A stretch of DNA of 11,189 nucleotides from Nocardioides sp. (GTDB taxonomy: Bacteria > Actinomycetota > Actinomycetes > Propionibacteriales > Nocardioidaceae). Within the stretch, counting starts at the first letter, position 1, and every line of letters begins with the position of its first letter. The notes under the pieces are model-generated. The model saw nothing but the letters and a program-made list of their open reading frames with translations, was not told the origin of the DNA and made no database searches. Made by a program: the position numbers and the translations under genes. The stretch spans positions 1-11,189 of the forward strand of contig JAJPEO010000373.1 of the NCBI GenBank assembly GCA_021166815.1, read 5' to 3'. Positions 1 through 7,283 of this stretch are shown in pieces.

Positions 1-662
1 GTGACCCGGTCCTCGACATGCACTTCCTGCGCGACGCGTACGACAACCGGGTGCCCGACTACCCGCGCGGCGTCACCGTCCCCGCGATCGTCGACATCGA
101 GTCGCGGGCGGTCGTCACCAACGACTTCCCCCAGATCACCCACGACTTCTTCTTCGAGTGGCGTGAGCACCACGCTCCCGACACCCCCGACCTGTGGCCG
201 GCCGACCTCCGCGAGGAGATGGAGGAGGTCATGCAGCGCGTCTTCACCGAGGTCAACAACGGCGTCTACCGGTGCGGATTCGCCGGCTCCCAGGACGCCT
301 ACGAGGCGGCCTACCTCCGGTTGTGGACCGCGATGGACTGGCTCGAGGAGCGCCTCGCCGAGCGGCGCTTCCTCATGGGCGACGCGATCACCGAGGCCGA
401 CGTACGGCTCTTCACGACGCTGGTGCGCTTCGACGCGGTCTACCACGGCCACTTCAAGTGCAACCGCAACCGGCTGACCGAGATGCCGAACCTCTGGGGC
501 TATGCGCGCGACCTCTTCCAGACGCCCGGCTTCGGCGAGACGGTCGACTTCGCGCAGATCAAGGCGCACTACTACGTCGTGCACGAGGACATCAACCCCA
601 CGCAGATCATCCCCGCCGGTCCCGACGAGAGCGGCTGGCTGACCCCGCACGACCGCGGCTGA
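1..662 (+). CDS. Glutathionyl-hydroquinone reductase-like protein (Xi-class GST, ECM4/YqjG family), 5'-truncated
   Basis: The frame is open from the window edge (first full codon at nt 3) to TGA at 660-662, giving 219 visible residues; the start lies upstream. The visible part holds the end of the thioredoxin-like domain (DPDY/RGVTVPAIVD-like segment near residues 18-31) and the whole all-helical C-terminal GST domain. It includes FLMGDAITEADVRLFTT and the very characteristic VYHGHFKCNRNR (about residues 146-157), followed by a HYYVVHEDINPTQIIPAGP tail typical of this family. Family members reduce S-glutathionyl-hydroquinones to hydroquinones using a cysteine in an N-terminal CPWAHR motif, which is outside the window and cannot be checked. 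Actinobacteria generally use mycothiol instead of glutathione, so the thiol partner is uncertain. It is a cytosolic enzyme. The next gene is 240 bp away behind a hairpin, so it probably ends its own transcript. Family assignment is confident; substrate is inferred. Confidence 0.9.
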   Translation, partial: DPVLDMHFLRDAYDNRVPDYPRGVTVPAIVDIESRAVVTNDFPQITHDFFFEWREHHAPDTPDLWPADLREEMEEVMQRVFTEVNNGVYRCGFAGSQDAYEAAYLRLWTAMDWLEERLAERRFLMGDAITEADVRLFTTLVRFDAVYHGHFKCNRNRLTEMPNLWGYARDLFQTPGFGETVDFAQIKAHYYVVHEDINPTQIIPAGPDESGWLTPHDRG

Positions 663-673
663 GCGGTCTGGAC

Positions 674-696
674 CAGGGGGTCGCGACACCCCCCTG
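674..696 (+). terminator. GC-rich hairpin, candidate terminator of the reductase gene
   Basis: A perfect 7-bp stem (CAGGGGG at 674-680 with CCCCCTG at 690-696) encloses a 9-nt loop, starting 12 nt after the TGA. No T-run follows, as is common for actinobacterial terminators. Structure is seen directly; termination is inferred. Confidence 0.55.
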
Positions 697-697
697 C

Positions 698-900
698 AGC
701 ACTCACGTTTCCTCAAGGTTCCCCACGGACCTCAAGGAACCCAGCGGCTATGGGCCCGACACCGTTGAGTACCTTCCCCGGCACTCCCCGGAGGCGGAGA
801 GTGAGTGTCGAAGGGGGCTGTACGCAGCCGCCACGTCTGGCTGTTTCGGGGAGCCGGTCTGACGTATCGGGGTAGTGGGAAACGAGTGTGGGGAAGTAGT
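698..900 (+). promoter_or_regulatory. Non-coding leader of the surface-protein gene with direct repeats and hairpins
   Basis: This stretch has no convincing gene. It contains two copies of CCTCAAGG (711-718 and 730-737). The flanking GGTTCC (717-722) and GGAACC (736-741) can pair. Further down, GGCTG/CAGCC (816-820/825-829) closes a TACG tetraloop. A second stem joins ACGTC (833-837) to GACGT (861-865), with TGGCT/AGCCG (838-842/852-856) inside and a GTCT bulge. A weak -10-like TACCTT lies at 770-775, but no good -35 accompanies it. The promoter must lie in here because the preceding gene ends with a hairpin, but its exact position is not resolved. The two lower hairpins would lie in the 5' UTR if transcription starts near 780. 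Confidence 0.4.
890..896 (+). promoter_or_regulatory. Ribosome binding site deciding the ATG 902 start
   Basis: GGGGAAG ends 5 nt before ATG 902. The longer in-frame possibility, GTG at 875, has only a weak CGGGG just upstream and would put nine residues (including Cys and two Glu) in front of the basic n-region of the signal peptide. ATG 902 is therefore preferred. Confidence 0.6.
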
Positions 901-901
901 C

Positions 902-3900
902 ATGTCCAGTGGGATGAAGTCAGCGACCGCACGGCATCGAGGGGAGGTGCGGCGCCGACGCTGGAGCCTGAGACAGCTCTTCGCGCTCGTGCTGATCGCG
1001 CCCACCTTGGTGCTGCAGGCGGCAACCATCAGCCAGGCCAACGCCGCTCTGGCGGCGGGGTTCGAGATCGACGGCAACCTCGTCACCGACGCAGGCGGCA
1101 AGGACTGGGACAACTTCGGTGACCGGGTCAACGATCCGACCGGCACCACCGACACCAGCAACTTCACGCAGGGGTCGAAGGAGTTCAACAACCCGGCGAC
1201 GTGGCAGACGGCCACCGGCACGTCGACCAACCAGGGCGACATCGACGACGTGTACTCCTACATCGACGACTCGTCGGGTGAGACGTGGGCGTTCCTCGGG
1301 TTCACCCGTGTCGCCAACAACGGGACCATGACGTTCATGGTCGAGTTCAACCAGCAGGTCAACACCGGCGTCCGGCCCGTCCGCACCGCCGGCGACCTGT
1401 TGCTGCGCTTCGAGCAGGACGGCAACGGCGACTTCACGCTGACCACGGCCTACAAGTGGACCGAGTCGGAGACGGGCTCCTTCCCGGCCGGCTGCACGGT
1501 GGTGGACGGCTACACGCCGGAGTCCGCCTGGTGCACCCAGTCCCTGTCGGGCTCGGGCTTCGTGGGAGCCTCGAGCGCCGACAAGCTCTTCGCGGAGGGC
1601 GCGGTCAACCTCAGTGCGTTCGACACGGTGGGTGACTGCCGCGGGGCCTACGGCGTCATGAACGTGCGCTCCTTCTCCGGTGAGTCGGAGTCGTCCTCGC
1701 TCAAGGACTACATCGAGCCCGTCCCGGTCAGCGTGCCGCCCTCCTGCGGCCGGCTCGTCATCGACAAGGTCGACCAGTTCGGTGACGCGGTCGCGGGCGC
1801 GACGTTCACGATCACGCCCAGCCCGATCCCGGGGAGCGCGGCGGCCAGCCTGACCGTCACCGACGGCGGCGCCAACGACCCCGACGGCCTGGCCGACGGC
1901 GTCATCGACATCGACCCCGCCAAGCCCGGCACCTACACGGTCGAGGAGATCGCAGCCCCGGCCGGCTACCTGCTGCCCGAGGACCCGGTCTGGGAGAACG
2001 TGGTCGTCGTCAAGGGCGACGCCACCGGCGTGAGCGTCGACGTCGTCGACCCCATGCTCTTCGCACCGCCGACGGCGACGAACGAGGTCACGGCGACGTA
2101 CGACGTCGACCACAACTGGCAGGTCCACAAGAGCGTGGACGACACCGCCATCGACGTGCCGCAGGGCACCCAGGCGACCTTCAACTACGTGGTGGAGCTC
2201 GAGGCGCTGCCCAGGACCGAGTCCGGTCTGGAGCTCGGCGGCACGCTCACGGTCACCAACCCCAACGACCACGACATGATGGTCACCGTCGCCGACGTCG
2301 TACGCGGCGACCAGGCCTGCACCTTCACCGGCGCCGACGAGTCGGCAGCGGCCGGACACCAGGTCACGCTGGACGCCGGCGCCAACCCGCTGGCCTACAC
2401 CTGCCCGGCCGGCACGGACACCACGGACGCCGGCACGAGCACGGGCACGGTCACGTGGGACCGCGACCTCTACCCCAGCGCCGGGACGATCACCTACCCG
2501 GTCACGGCCTCTGCCGACTACACCTTCGTGGTCGACCAGAGCACCGACTGGGAGACGACCGTCACCGACACCTTCAACGGTGGTGCCCCGCAGACGCTCG
2601 GCACCTGGAACTGGGGTGAGGTCTGGGCGGCCGACGGCCACACGGTCGAGGCGGGGTCCTACCCGCGCACGGTTCCGGGTGTCCCGGGCGAGTGCACGAC
2701 CTACCGCAACACCGCTGCGGAGTCCGCGGATGAGACCACCGACTCCACCTCGGTGGAGGTCTGCGTCGGCATGGACCTCGACATCACCAAGGACGCGACC
2801 CTCGGCTACCACCGCACCTACGACTGGCTGATCGACAAGTCCGGTCCCGGCACGGTGTTCACCGGGCGCAACGCCCAGGGTGAGTTGGAGCGGATGGTCC
2901 GGTTCGGGATCGACGTGACGGCTGACGGCTACCACGACTCCGACTGGGGCCTGGGCGGCACCATCAAGGTCGACAACCCCAACAGCTGGCCGGTCACCGG
3001 CACGCTGACGGACACGGTGGTCATCGACACCCGCACCCTCACCTGCACGATCGACGCCACCGACGTCGACCCCGGCACCGCCGGACTGCAGGTGGAGATC
3101 CCCGCCGGAGCGGTGGACCACGAGTTCACCTACACCTGCAACGGGGTCGAGCAGGGTGACTACGTCGGCGCCAACACCGCGACGATCGACTGGAGCGGCG
3201 CGGACCACCCCTCGCCCAACACCTCGGACTCGGCCACGGTCGACGTCGAGGTCGAGTCGGACGGTACGCCGACCAACGAGACCATCACGCTGACCGACGA
3301 GCTCGACGGCGTCGAGGTCGACCTGCCCCAGTCCACCTTCGACTGGCACGAGGTCAACGCTGCGGACGGCCACACGGTGACGATCCACTACGAGACGTCG
3401 CTCGGCACGACCGCGGACGCCTGCACGCCGTACACCAACGTCGTGACGATCGACCAGACCGGGCAGGACGACGACCACACCGTGGAGGTCTGCTCGCCCG
3501 GCGTGGAGAAGTCCGTCGACGCCGACTTCGGTCGCAAGCAGCTGTGGGACCTCGCCAAGGACGTCGACAAGACCGAGGTCGAGATCGCCCAGGACGGCAC
3601 CGCGACGTTCACCTACACGGTGAACGCCACCCCGGGCCGCATCGTCGACGACGGCACGGCGTCGTGGTCCGGCACGATCACGGTGCACAATCCGTCCGAC
3701 ACCGCGCCGCTGACGGTCGACGTCACCGACATCCCGGGCGTCACCGGCTGGACCTGCCAGTTCGTCGACGACAACACCCAGGTCGCGCTGCAGCCGCTGG
3801 CGACCGCTGAGCTCGACTACCAGTGCACCGGCACCGGCCACCCCGACGGCACCAACACCGCCGAGGTCAGCTGGGACGGCCAGACGGTGTCGAAGCAGGT

Positions 3901-5887
3901 GCCCGTCTCCTTCGAGGCGCGCGCTGAGGTGGTCGACTCGGTCGTCACGATCAAGGACGACAAGACCGACGCCAGCGTCCCGCCCGGCTTCCTGTTCACG
4001 GCGGACGCCTCCGACCCGACCACCTGGACGCACGAGTACAGCCTCGTGAAGGCAGGGGTCGCCGGGGAGTGCACGACGTACACCAACAACGCGGTGCTCG
4101 AGCTCTCCGCCTCGGAGGACCCGACCGACCAGGCCGCAGCGACGCTGTGCGTCGAGAAGCCGGTGACCGTGGATGTCGCAGCCAGCGGCACCTACGACCT
4201 GGCCTACCCGTGGGCCATCGAGAAGGAGGTCGACAAGACCACCGTCGAGGTCGACGAGGCCACCGGCGAGGCGACGTTCGACTACACCGTCACCGTGCGT
4301 GCCGGTGAGGCCTCCGACTCCGGCTACCAGGTGACCGGTTCGGTCACGGTGGACAACCCGAACACCTACGAGGACGGCGTGATCACGCTGACCGGTGGCA
4401 CCTTGACCACCGACCTGGCCGGCGCGACCTGCACGTTCGACGACGAGGTGGCCGGCGTGGTCGTCCCGGTGGACGGCACGGCAACCCTGCCCTTCACGTG
4501 CACCTTCGGCGCGGAGCCCGGACAGACCGGGGCCATCGACGCCGAGGTCACGTGGGACCCGGCAGGTCCCGCGGACACCGCCAGCGCCGAGGACAGCACC
4601 GATGTCTCGCTGACCGTCGGCACGGAGACCAACAAGACCGTCGACGTCGTCGACGACAAGACCGACCCGGCGAACCCGGTCACCCTCGAGGAGGACCTGG
4701 TGTGGGCGGAGGGTCTGGTGCGGACCTACGAGTACTCGCTGACCCACCAGGGCACCGCGGGTGAGTGCGTGGACCACACCAACACCGCCATCGTCGACCT
4801 GCCCTCCGGCGACGACCCGGAGGACGGCACCACGGTCACGGTCTGCACCGAGGACCAGCTCGACATCGACGCCACCATCGCCGGTGACTTCGACCGGGCC
4901 TACGACTGGGCGATCGACAAGTCCGTGGACGCCACCAAGAAGAACGCGGGCGCCAACGGCACGGCCACCTTCACCTACACGGTGGTGGCCAGCGCCGGGG
5001 AGGCCACGGACTCGGGCTGGCAGGTCTCGGGTGAGGTCACGGTGACCAACCCCAACGCCTACGCCGACGGTGGCATCACCGCCGACGTGACGGCCACGAC
5101 GGACCTGGGTGGCGGTGCCGTGTGCACCGTGACCGGAGGCGAGGACGTGGACCTCGCTCCCGGCGCCTCGGCCACGCTCCCGGTGGAGTGCACGTTCACC
5201 TCGCAGCCGGCAGCCTCCGGCACGGTCACCCTCGATGCCACGTGGGACCCGGCCGGTGAGGCGACAGAGGCCACCGTGAGCAGTGCGGAGGAGGTCACCC
5301 TCACCGTCGACACGGAGACCGACAAGGTCGTCGACATCGTCGACGACAAGACCCGCCCGGGCGAGCGCGTGGTCCTGGCCGAGGACGTCACCTGGGCCGA
5401 GGGCTGGACCGAGACCTACACCTACAGCCTCGCGCTGGCTGGTGGGGCCGAGGGCACGTGCGTGGCGTACACCAACACCGCCATGGTCGAGCTGCCCGAG
5501 GGCGAGGGCCCGTCCGACACGGTCACGGTCAACGTGTGCACCCTGGAGGTCGCTCCGGCCGAAGGGTTCAAGCCGCGGGGATGGGTGAAGGCCAACTGCT
5601 ACGGCACGGTCCGTGCCCGCCTGGTCAACCGCACCGACAGGCGCGTGACCTACACCCTGCGCGTGGGCAAGAAGATCCACCGCGTCCGGGTCGCAGCCGA
5701 GTCCCGCCGCACGTTCAAGACCAAGGGACCCTTCCGGGCCCGCGTGGTCCTGAAGGTCGGCAAGCGGGTTCTCGACCGCACCCGGATCCCGGCTCGGTGC
5801 GTGCCGCCGGAGGTCCTTCCGGACACCGGCCTGCGCACCGCCGCAACGGCTGCCCGTCTGGCAGCCATCGAGGACAGGTGGCGCTGA
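902..5887 (+). CDS. Large exported multi-module surface protein with SpaA-like domain and LPDTG motif
   Basis: The product is 1661 aa from ATG 902. Residues 1-48 form a signal peptide: basic n-region with RRRR at 17-20, hydrophobic core about 26-41, likely cleavage after ANA at 46-48. Residues about 53-282 are an N-terminal beta-rich domain with four Cys and acidic/aromatic motifs. Residues 283-384 are a SpaA/Cna_B-like prealbumin domain, with Lys289 in LVIDKVD and an E-box-like TVEEIAAPAGY containing Glu349, the arrangement that forms intramolecular Lys-Asn/Asp isopeptide bonds in pilins. Residues 396-1550 are five tandem related modules, each with four Cys and a W-x3-K motif. Residues 1551-1636 form a basic domain with two Cys. 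LPDTG lies at 1639-1643, followed by only 18 residues (LRTAATAARLAAIEDRWR). The mature protein is acidic except for the basic domain. Role: probably a stalk-like cell-surface or secreted adhesin/structural protein; this is inference. I know no named family for the repeated module. It is monocistronic, flanked by hairpins on both sides. Confidence 0.9.
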   Translation: MSSGMKSATARHRGEVRRRRWSLRQLFALVLIAPTLVLQAATISQANAALAAGFEIDGNLVTDAGGKDWDNFGDRVNDPTGTTDTSNFTQGSKEFNNPATWQTATGTSTNQGDIDDVYSYIDDSSGETWAFLGFTRVANNGTMTFMVEFNQQVNTGVRPVRTAGDLLLRFEQDGNGDFTLTTAYKWTESETGSFPAGCTVVDGYTPESAWCTQSLSGSGFVGASSADKLFAEGAVNLSAFDTVGDCRGAYGVMNVRSFSGESESSSLKDYIEPVPVSVPPSCGRLVIDKVDQFGDAVAGATFTITPSPIPGSAAASLTVTDGGANDPDGLADGVIDIDPAKPGTYTVEEIAAPAGYLLPEDPVWENVVVVKGDATGVSVDVVDPMLFAPPTATNEVTATYDVDHNWQVHKSVDDTAIDVPQGTQATFNYVVELEALPRTESGLELGGTLTVTNPNDHDMMVTVADVVRGDQACTFTGADESAAAGHQVTLDAGANPLAYTCPAGTDTTDAGTSTGTVTWDRDLYPSAGTITYPVTASADYTFVVDQSTDWETTVTDTFNGGAPQTLGTWNWGEVWAADGHTVEAGSYPRTVPGVPGECTTYRNTAAESADETTDSTSVEVCVGMDLDITKDATLGYHRTYDWLIDKSGPGTVFTGRNAQGELERMVRFGIDVTADGYHDSDWGLGGTIKVDNPNSWPVTGTLTDTVVIDTRTLTCTIDATDVDPGTAGLQVEIPAGAVDHEFTYTCNGVEQGDYVGANTATIDWSGADHPSPNTSDSATVDVEVESDGTPTNETITLTDELDGVEVDLPQSTFDWHEVNAADGHTVTIHYETSLGTTADACTPYTNVVTIDQTGQDDDHTVEVCSPGVEKSVDADFGRKQLWDLAKDVDKTEVEIAQDGTATFTYTVNATPGRIVDDGTASWSGTITVHNPSDTAPLTVDVTDIPGVTGWTCQFVDDNTQVALQPLATAELDYQCTGTGHPDGTNTAEVSWDGQTVSKQVPVSFEARAEVVDSVVTIKDDKTDASVPPGFLFTADASDPTTWTHEYSLVKAGVAGECTTYTNNAVLELSASEDPTDQAAATLCVEKPVTVDVAASGTYDLAYPWAIEKEVDKTTVEVDEATGEATFDYTVTVRAGEASDSGYQVTGSVTVDNPNTYEDGVITLTGGTLTTDLAGATCTFDDEVAGVVVPVDGTATLPFTCTFGAEPGQTGAIDAEVTWDPAGPADTASAEDSTDVSLTVGTETNKTVDVVDDKTDPANPVTLEEDLVWAEGLVRTYEYSLTHQGTAGECVDHTNTAIVDLPSGDDPEDGTTVTVCTEDQLDIDATIAGDFDRAYDWAIDKSVDATKKNAGANGTATFTYTVVASAGEATDSGWQVSGEVTVTNPNAYADGGITADVTATTDLGGGAVCTVTGGEDVDLAPGASATLPVECTFTSQPAASGTVTLDATWDPAGEATEATVSSAEEVTLTVDTETDKVVDIVDDKTRPGERVVLAEDVTWAEGWTETYTYSLALAGGAEGTCVAYTNTAMVELPEGEGPSDTVTVNVCTLEVAPAEGFKPRGWVKANCYGTVRARLVNRTDRRVTYTLRVGKKIHRVRVAAESRRTFKTKGPFRARVVLKVGKRVLDRTRIPARCVPPEVLPDTGLRTAATAARLAAIEDRWR
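2087..5551 (+). repeat. Five tandem protein modules (about 220-244 codons each) within the surface-protein gene
   Basis: Approximate module boundaries are 2087-2770, 2771-3502, 3503-4162, 4163-4858 and 4859-5551. Anchors recur in order in each one. First is W-x3-K (W406, W642, W882, W1104, W1336), giving spacings of 236, 240, 222 and 232 residues. About 47-50 residues later comes NP[NS] (N453, N692, N930, N1152, N1383). Then two Cys of the type CTF and YTC, then a [GD]-x-C-x3-TN-like segment (GECTTYRN, DACTPYTN, GECTTYTN, GECVDHTN, GTCVAYTN), and finally a closing VxVC-like strand (C621, C864, C1083, C1315, C1546). Modules 4 and 5 look the most alike by eye, sharing VVDDKT and VTWDPAG segments, which suggests the most recent duplication. 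The repeats are diverged at DNA level. Confidence 0.85.
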
Positions 5888-5919
5888 GCACCCCTGTCCG
5901 ACCTCCACCCCGAGGAGGA

Positions 5920-5965
5920 GGGCCGGCGCCGGCGGGAGACCCACGATCCCGTCCGGCGCCGGTCC
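5920..5965 (+). terminator. Long GC hairpin, terminator of the surface-protein gene
   Basis: CCGGCGCCGG (5923-5932) plus CGGGA (5933-5937) pairs with TCCCG (5947-5951) and CCGGCGCCGG (5953-5962), leaving one bulged T (5952) and a 9-nt loop. The stem extends outward through a G-U and two G-C pairs to 5920/5965. It begins 32 nt after the stop codon. No T-run follows. Each CCGGCGCCGG arm is itself a palindrome. Confidence 0.75.
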
Positions 5966-5988
5966 GCGCCTGCGCCCAGCGTGGGTGA

Positions 5989-6018
5989 TTGGCGTCACTT
6001 CGGCGAGGAGGCTACGGT
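5989..6018 (+). promoter_or_regulatory. Candidate housekeeping-sigma promoter of the 2-oxoacid dehydrogenase cluster
   Basis: TTGGCG (5989-5994) and TACGGT (6013-6018) are separated by 18 bp, matching the actinobacterial TTGnnn / TAnnnT pattern. Transcription would start near 6025 and give a leader of about 100 nt before the E1-alpha start. It lies downstream of the terminator at 5920-5965, which supports an independent transcription unit. Confidence 0.5.
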
Positions 6019-6045
6019 GACACCACTGACTGTGGTCGGGGTCAC
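6017..6045 (+). promoter_or_regulatory. Imperfect dyad over the start-point region, candidate operator
   Basis: GTGAC-ACCAC (6017-6026) is mirrored by GTGGT (6032-6036) and GTCAC (6041-6045), with a 5-nt centre and four extra bases (CGGG) on the right arm. It overlaps the -10 end and the predicted start point, a usual place for a repressor site or a start-proximal RNA hairpin. The cognate regulator is unknown. Confidence 0.35.
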
Positions 6046-6113
6046 ACACGCCGACGGCCGCCTCAGCACACCCCCACTGCCGTCGGCGCCGGCGACCCCG
6101 GATGCCGCTTGCG

Positions 6114-6120
6114 AAGGAGA
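6114..6120 (+). promoter_or_regulatory. Ribosome binding site supporting the TTG 6126 start
   Basis: AAGGAGA lies 5 nt upstream of the in-frame TTG at 6126. The upstream ATG at 6102 has no purine-rich site in front of it (CGACCCCGG), and this strong site would then be buried inside the coding region. Confidence 0.65.
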
Positions 6121-6125
6121 CTGCG

Positions 6126-7283
6126 TTGAACGATCCTGCCGGTTTCGGCCCCGACCTCGCGGAGGTGTTCGGGCCCTCGCAGTCCGACGGTGGCCCCGAG
6201 CTGGTGCAGCTGCTGACGCCCGAGGGCGAGCGCGTGCACCATCCCGAGTTCGACATGGAGTTCTCGGCCGAGCAGCTGCTCGGCTTCTACCGTGACATGG
6301 TCCTGACCCGGCGCATCGACGTCGAGGCGACCGCGTTGCAGCGCCACGGTGAGCTCGGCATCTGGGCTCAGCTCCTGGGCCAGGAGGCCGCGCAGATCGG
6401 CGCGGGTCGCGCCCTGAAGCCGCAGGACTACGTCTTCCCGACCTACCGCGAGCACGGCGTGGCCTGGTGCCGCGGGCTCGACCCCCTCAAGCTCCTGGGC
6501 CTGTTCCGGGGCGTCGACCAGGGCTCGTGGGACCCCACCGAGGCCAACTTCGGGCTCTACACGATCGTCATCGGGGCCCAGACCCTCCACGCGACCGGCT
6601 ACGCCATGGGCGTCCAGCGCGACGGCCTCGTCGGCACCGGCGACCCCGACCGCGACATGGCCGTGATCGCCCACTTCGGCGACGGTGCCTCCTCCCAGGG
6701 CGACGTCAACGAGTCGTTCATCTTCGCGGCGTCGTACAACGCCCCGGTGGTGTTCTTCTGCCAGAACAACCAGTGGGCCATCTCCGAGCCGATCGAGCGC
6801 CAGACCCGCATCCCGCTCTACCAGCGCGCGCTCGGCTTCGGCTTCCCCGGCATCCGCGTCGACGGCAACGACGTGATGGCGACGTACGCCGTCACCCAGG
6901 CCGCGCTCAAGCGGGCACGCGAGGGCAACGGGCCGTCGTTCATCGAGGCCTACACCTACCGCATGGGCGCCCACACCACGACCGACGACCCGACGCGCTA
7001 CCGCCTCAACGACGACCTCGAGCGCTGGAAGCTGCGCGACCCGATCGAGCGGCTCAAGGTCTACCTGCGCCGCAACGGCCTGGTGGACCAGAAGTTCTTC
7101 GACGACCTCGACGCCGAGGCCAAGGAGCTGGGCCACCACCTGCGCGAGGGCTGCAAGTCGCTGCCCGATCCCAAGCCGCTGGACCAGTTCGGCTACGTGT
7201 TCCAGGAGATCACCGAGGAGCTGGCCGCCCAGCGCGACGGCTTCGCCGCTTACCTCGAGTCGTTCGAGGAGGTCCAGTCGTGA
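6126..7283 (+). CDS. bkdA: 2-oxoacid dehydrogenase E1 component, alpha subunit (BkdA/PdhA type)
   Basis: The product is 385 aa from TTG 6126 (393 aa if ATG 6102 is used). With the beta subunit it forms the thiamine-diphosphate-dependent E1 enzyme, which decarboxylates a 2-oxoacid and transfers the acyl group to the lipoyl arm of E2 in the cytosolic complex. The ThDP/Mg motif is present: GDGASSQGD (from residue 185) through QNNQWAIS (N214, N215). GIWAQLLGQEAAQIGAG, PTYREHGV and the active-site loop YRMGAHTTTDDPTRYR are typical. The HTTxDDPTRYR loop is shared by branched-chain E1-alpha proteins and by heterotetrameric bacterial PDH, so the substrate is not fixed by sequence. I favour the branched-chain enzyme because actinobacterial PDH E1 is normally a single AceE chain and the mycobacterial BkdA has this layout. 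pdhA is the alternative symbol. Its stop overlaps the next start by 4 nt. Confidence 0.93.
   Translation: MNDPAGFGPDLAEVFGPSQSDGGPELVQLLTPEGERVHHPEFDMEFSAEQLLGFYRDMVLTRRIDVEATALQRHGELGIWAQLLGQEAAQIGAGRALKPQDYVFPTYREHGVAWCRGLDPLKLLGLFRGVDQGSWDPTEANFGLYTIVIGAQTLHATGYAMGVQRDGLVGTGDPDRDMAVIAHFGDGASSQGDVNESFIFAASYNAPVVFFCQNNQWAISEPIERQTRIPLYQRALGFGFPGIRVDGNDVMATYAVTQAALKRAREGNGPSFIEAYTYRMGAHTTTDDPTRYRLNDDLERWKLRDPIERLKVYLRRNGLVDQKFFDDLDAEAKELGHHLREGCKSLPDPKPLDQFGYVFQEITEELAAQRDGFAAYLESFEEVQS
7266..7272 (+). promoter_or_regulatory. Ribosome binding site for E1-beta inside the end of E1-alpha
   Basis: GAGGAGG lies 7 nt before GTG 7280, which overlaps the E1-alpha stop as GTGA. A downstream ATG at 7295 with a weaker GAGG 5 nt before it is the alternative start and would shorten the protein by five residues. 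Confidence 0.6.

Noticed and set aside
731..762. Possible FliA/WhiG-type promoter (CTCA... with CCCGACA)
   Set aside because: The spacing (about 20 nt from CTCA) and the -10 sequence fit the actinobacterial FliA pattern as I recall it (CTCA-N15/17-GCCGAA) poorly, so only the direct repeats are reported.
781..870. Known riboswitch classes (c-di-AMP ydaO, c-di-GMP) in the leader
   Set aside because: The conserved core motifs of these classes as I know them are not present; only generic hairpins are visible.
875..901. Upstream GTG start (875) for the surface protein
   Set aside because: Poor ribosome site, and it would place a Cys- and Glu-containing segment ahead of the signal peptide; ATG 902 has a good GGGGAAG.
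6102..6125. ATG 6102 as the E1-alpha start
   Set aside because: No Shine-Dalgarno sequence upstream, whereas AAGGAGA is ideally placed for TTG 6126. It remains possible.
920..6256. Open frame of 1778 codons on the minus strand, longer than the real gene opposite it
   Set aside because: Its translation is a low-complexity V/D/G/R/H-rich mirror of the plus-strand gene with no domain, signal or ribosome site. Long antisense frames are a by-product of extreme GC at third codon positions. The plus-strand frame has a signal peptide, known domains and repeats.
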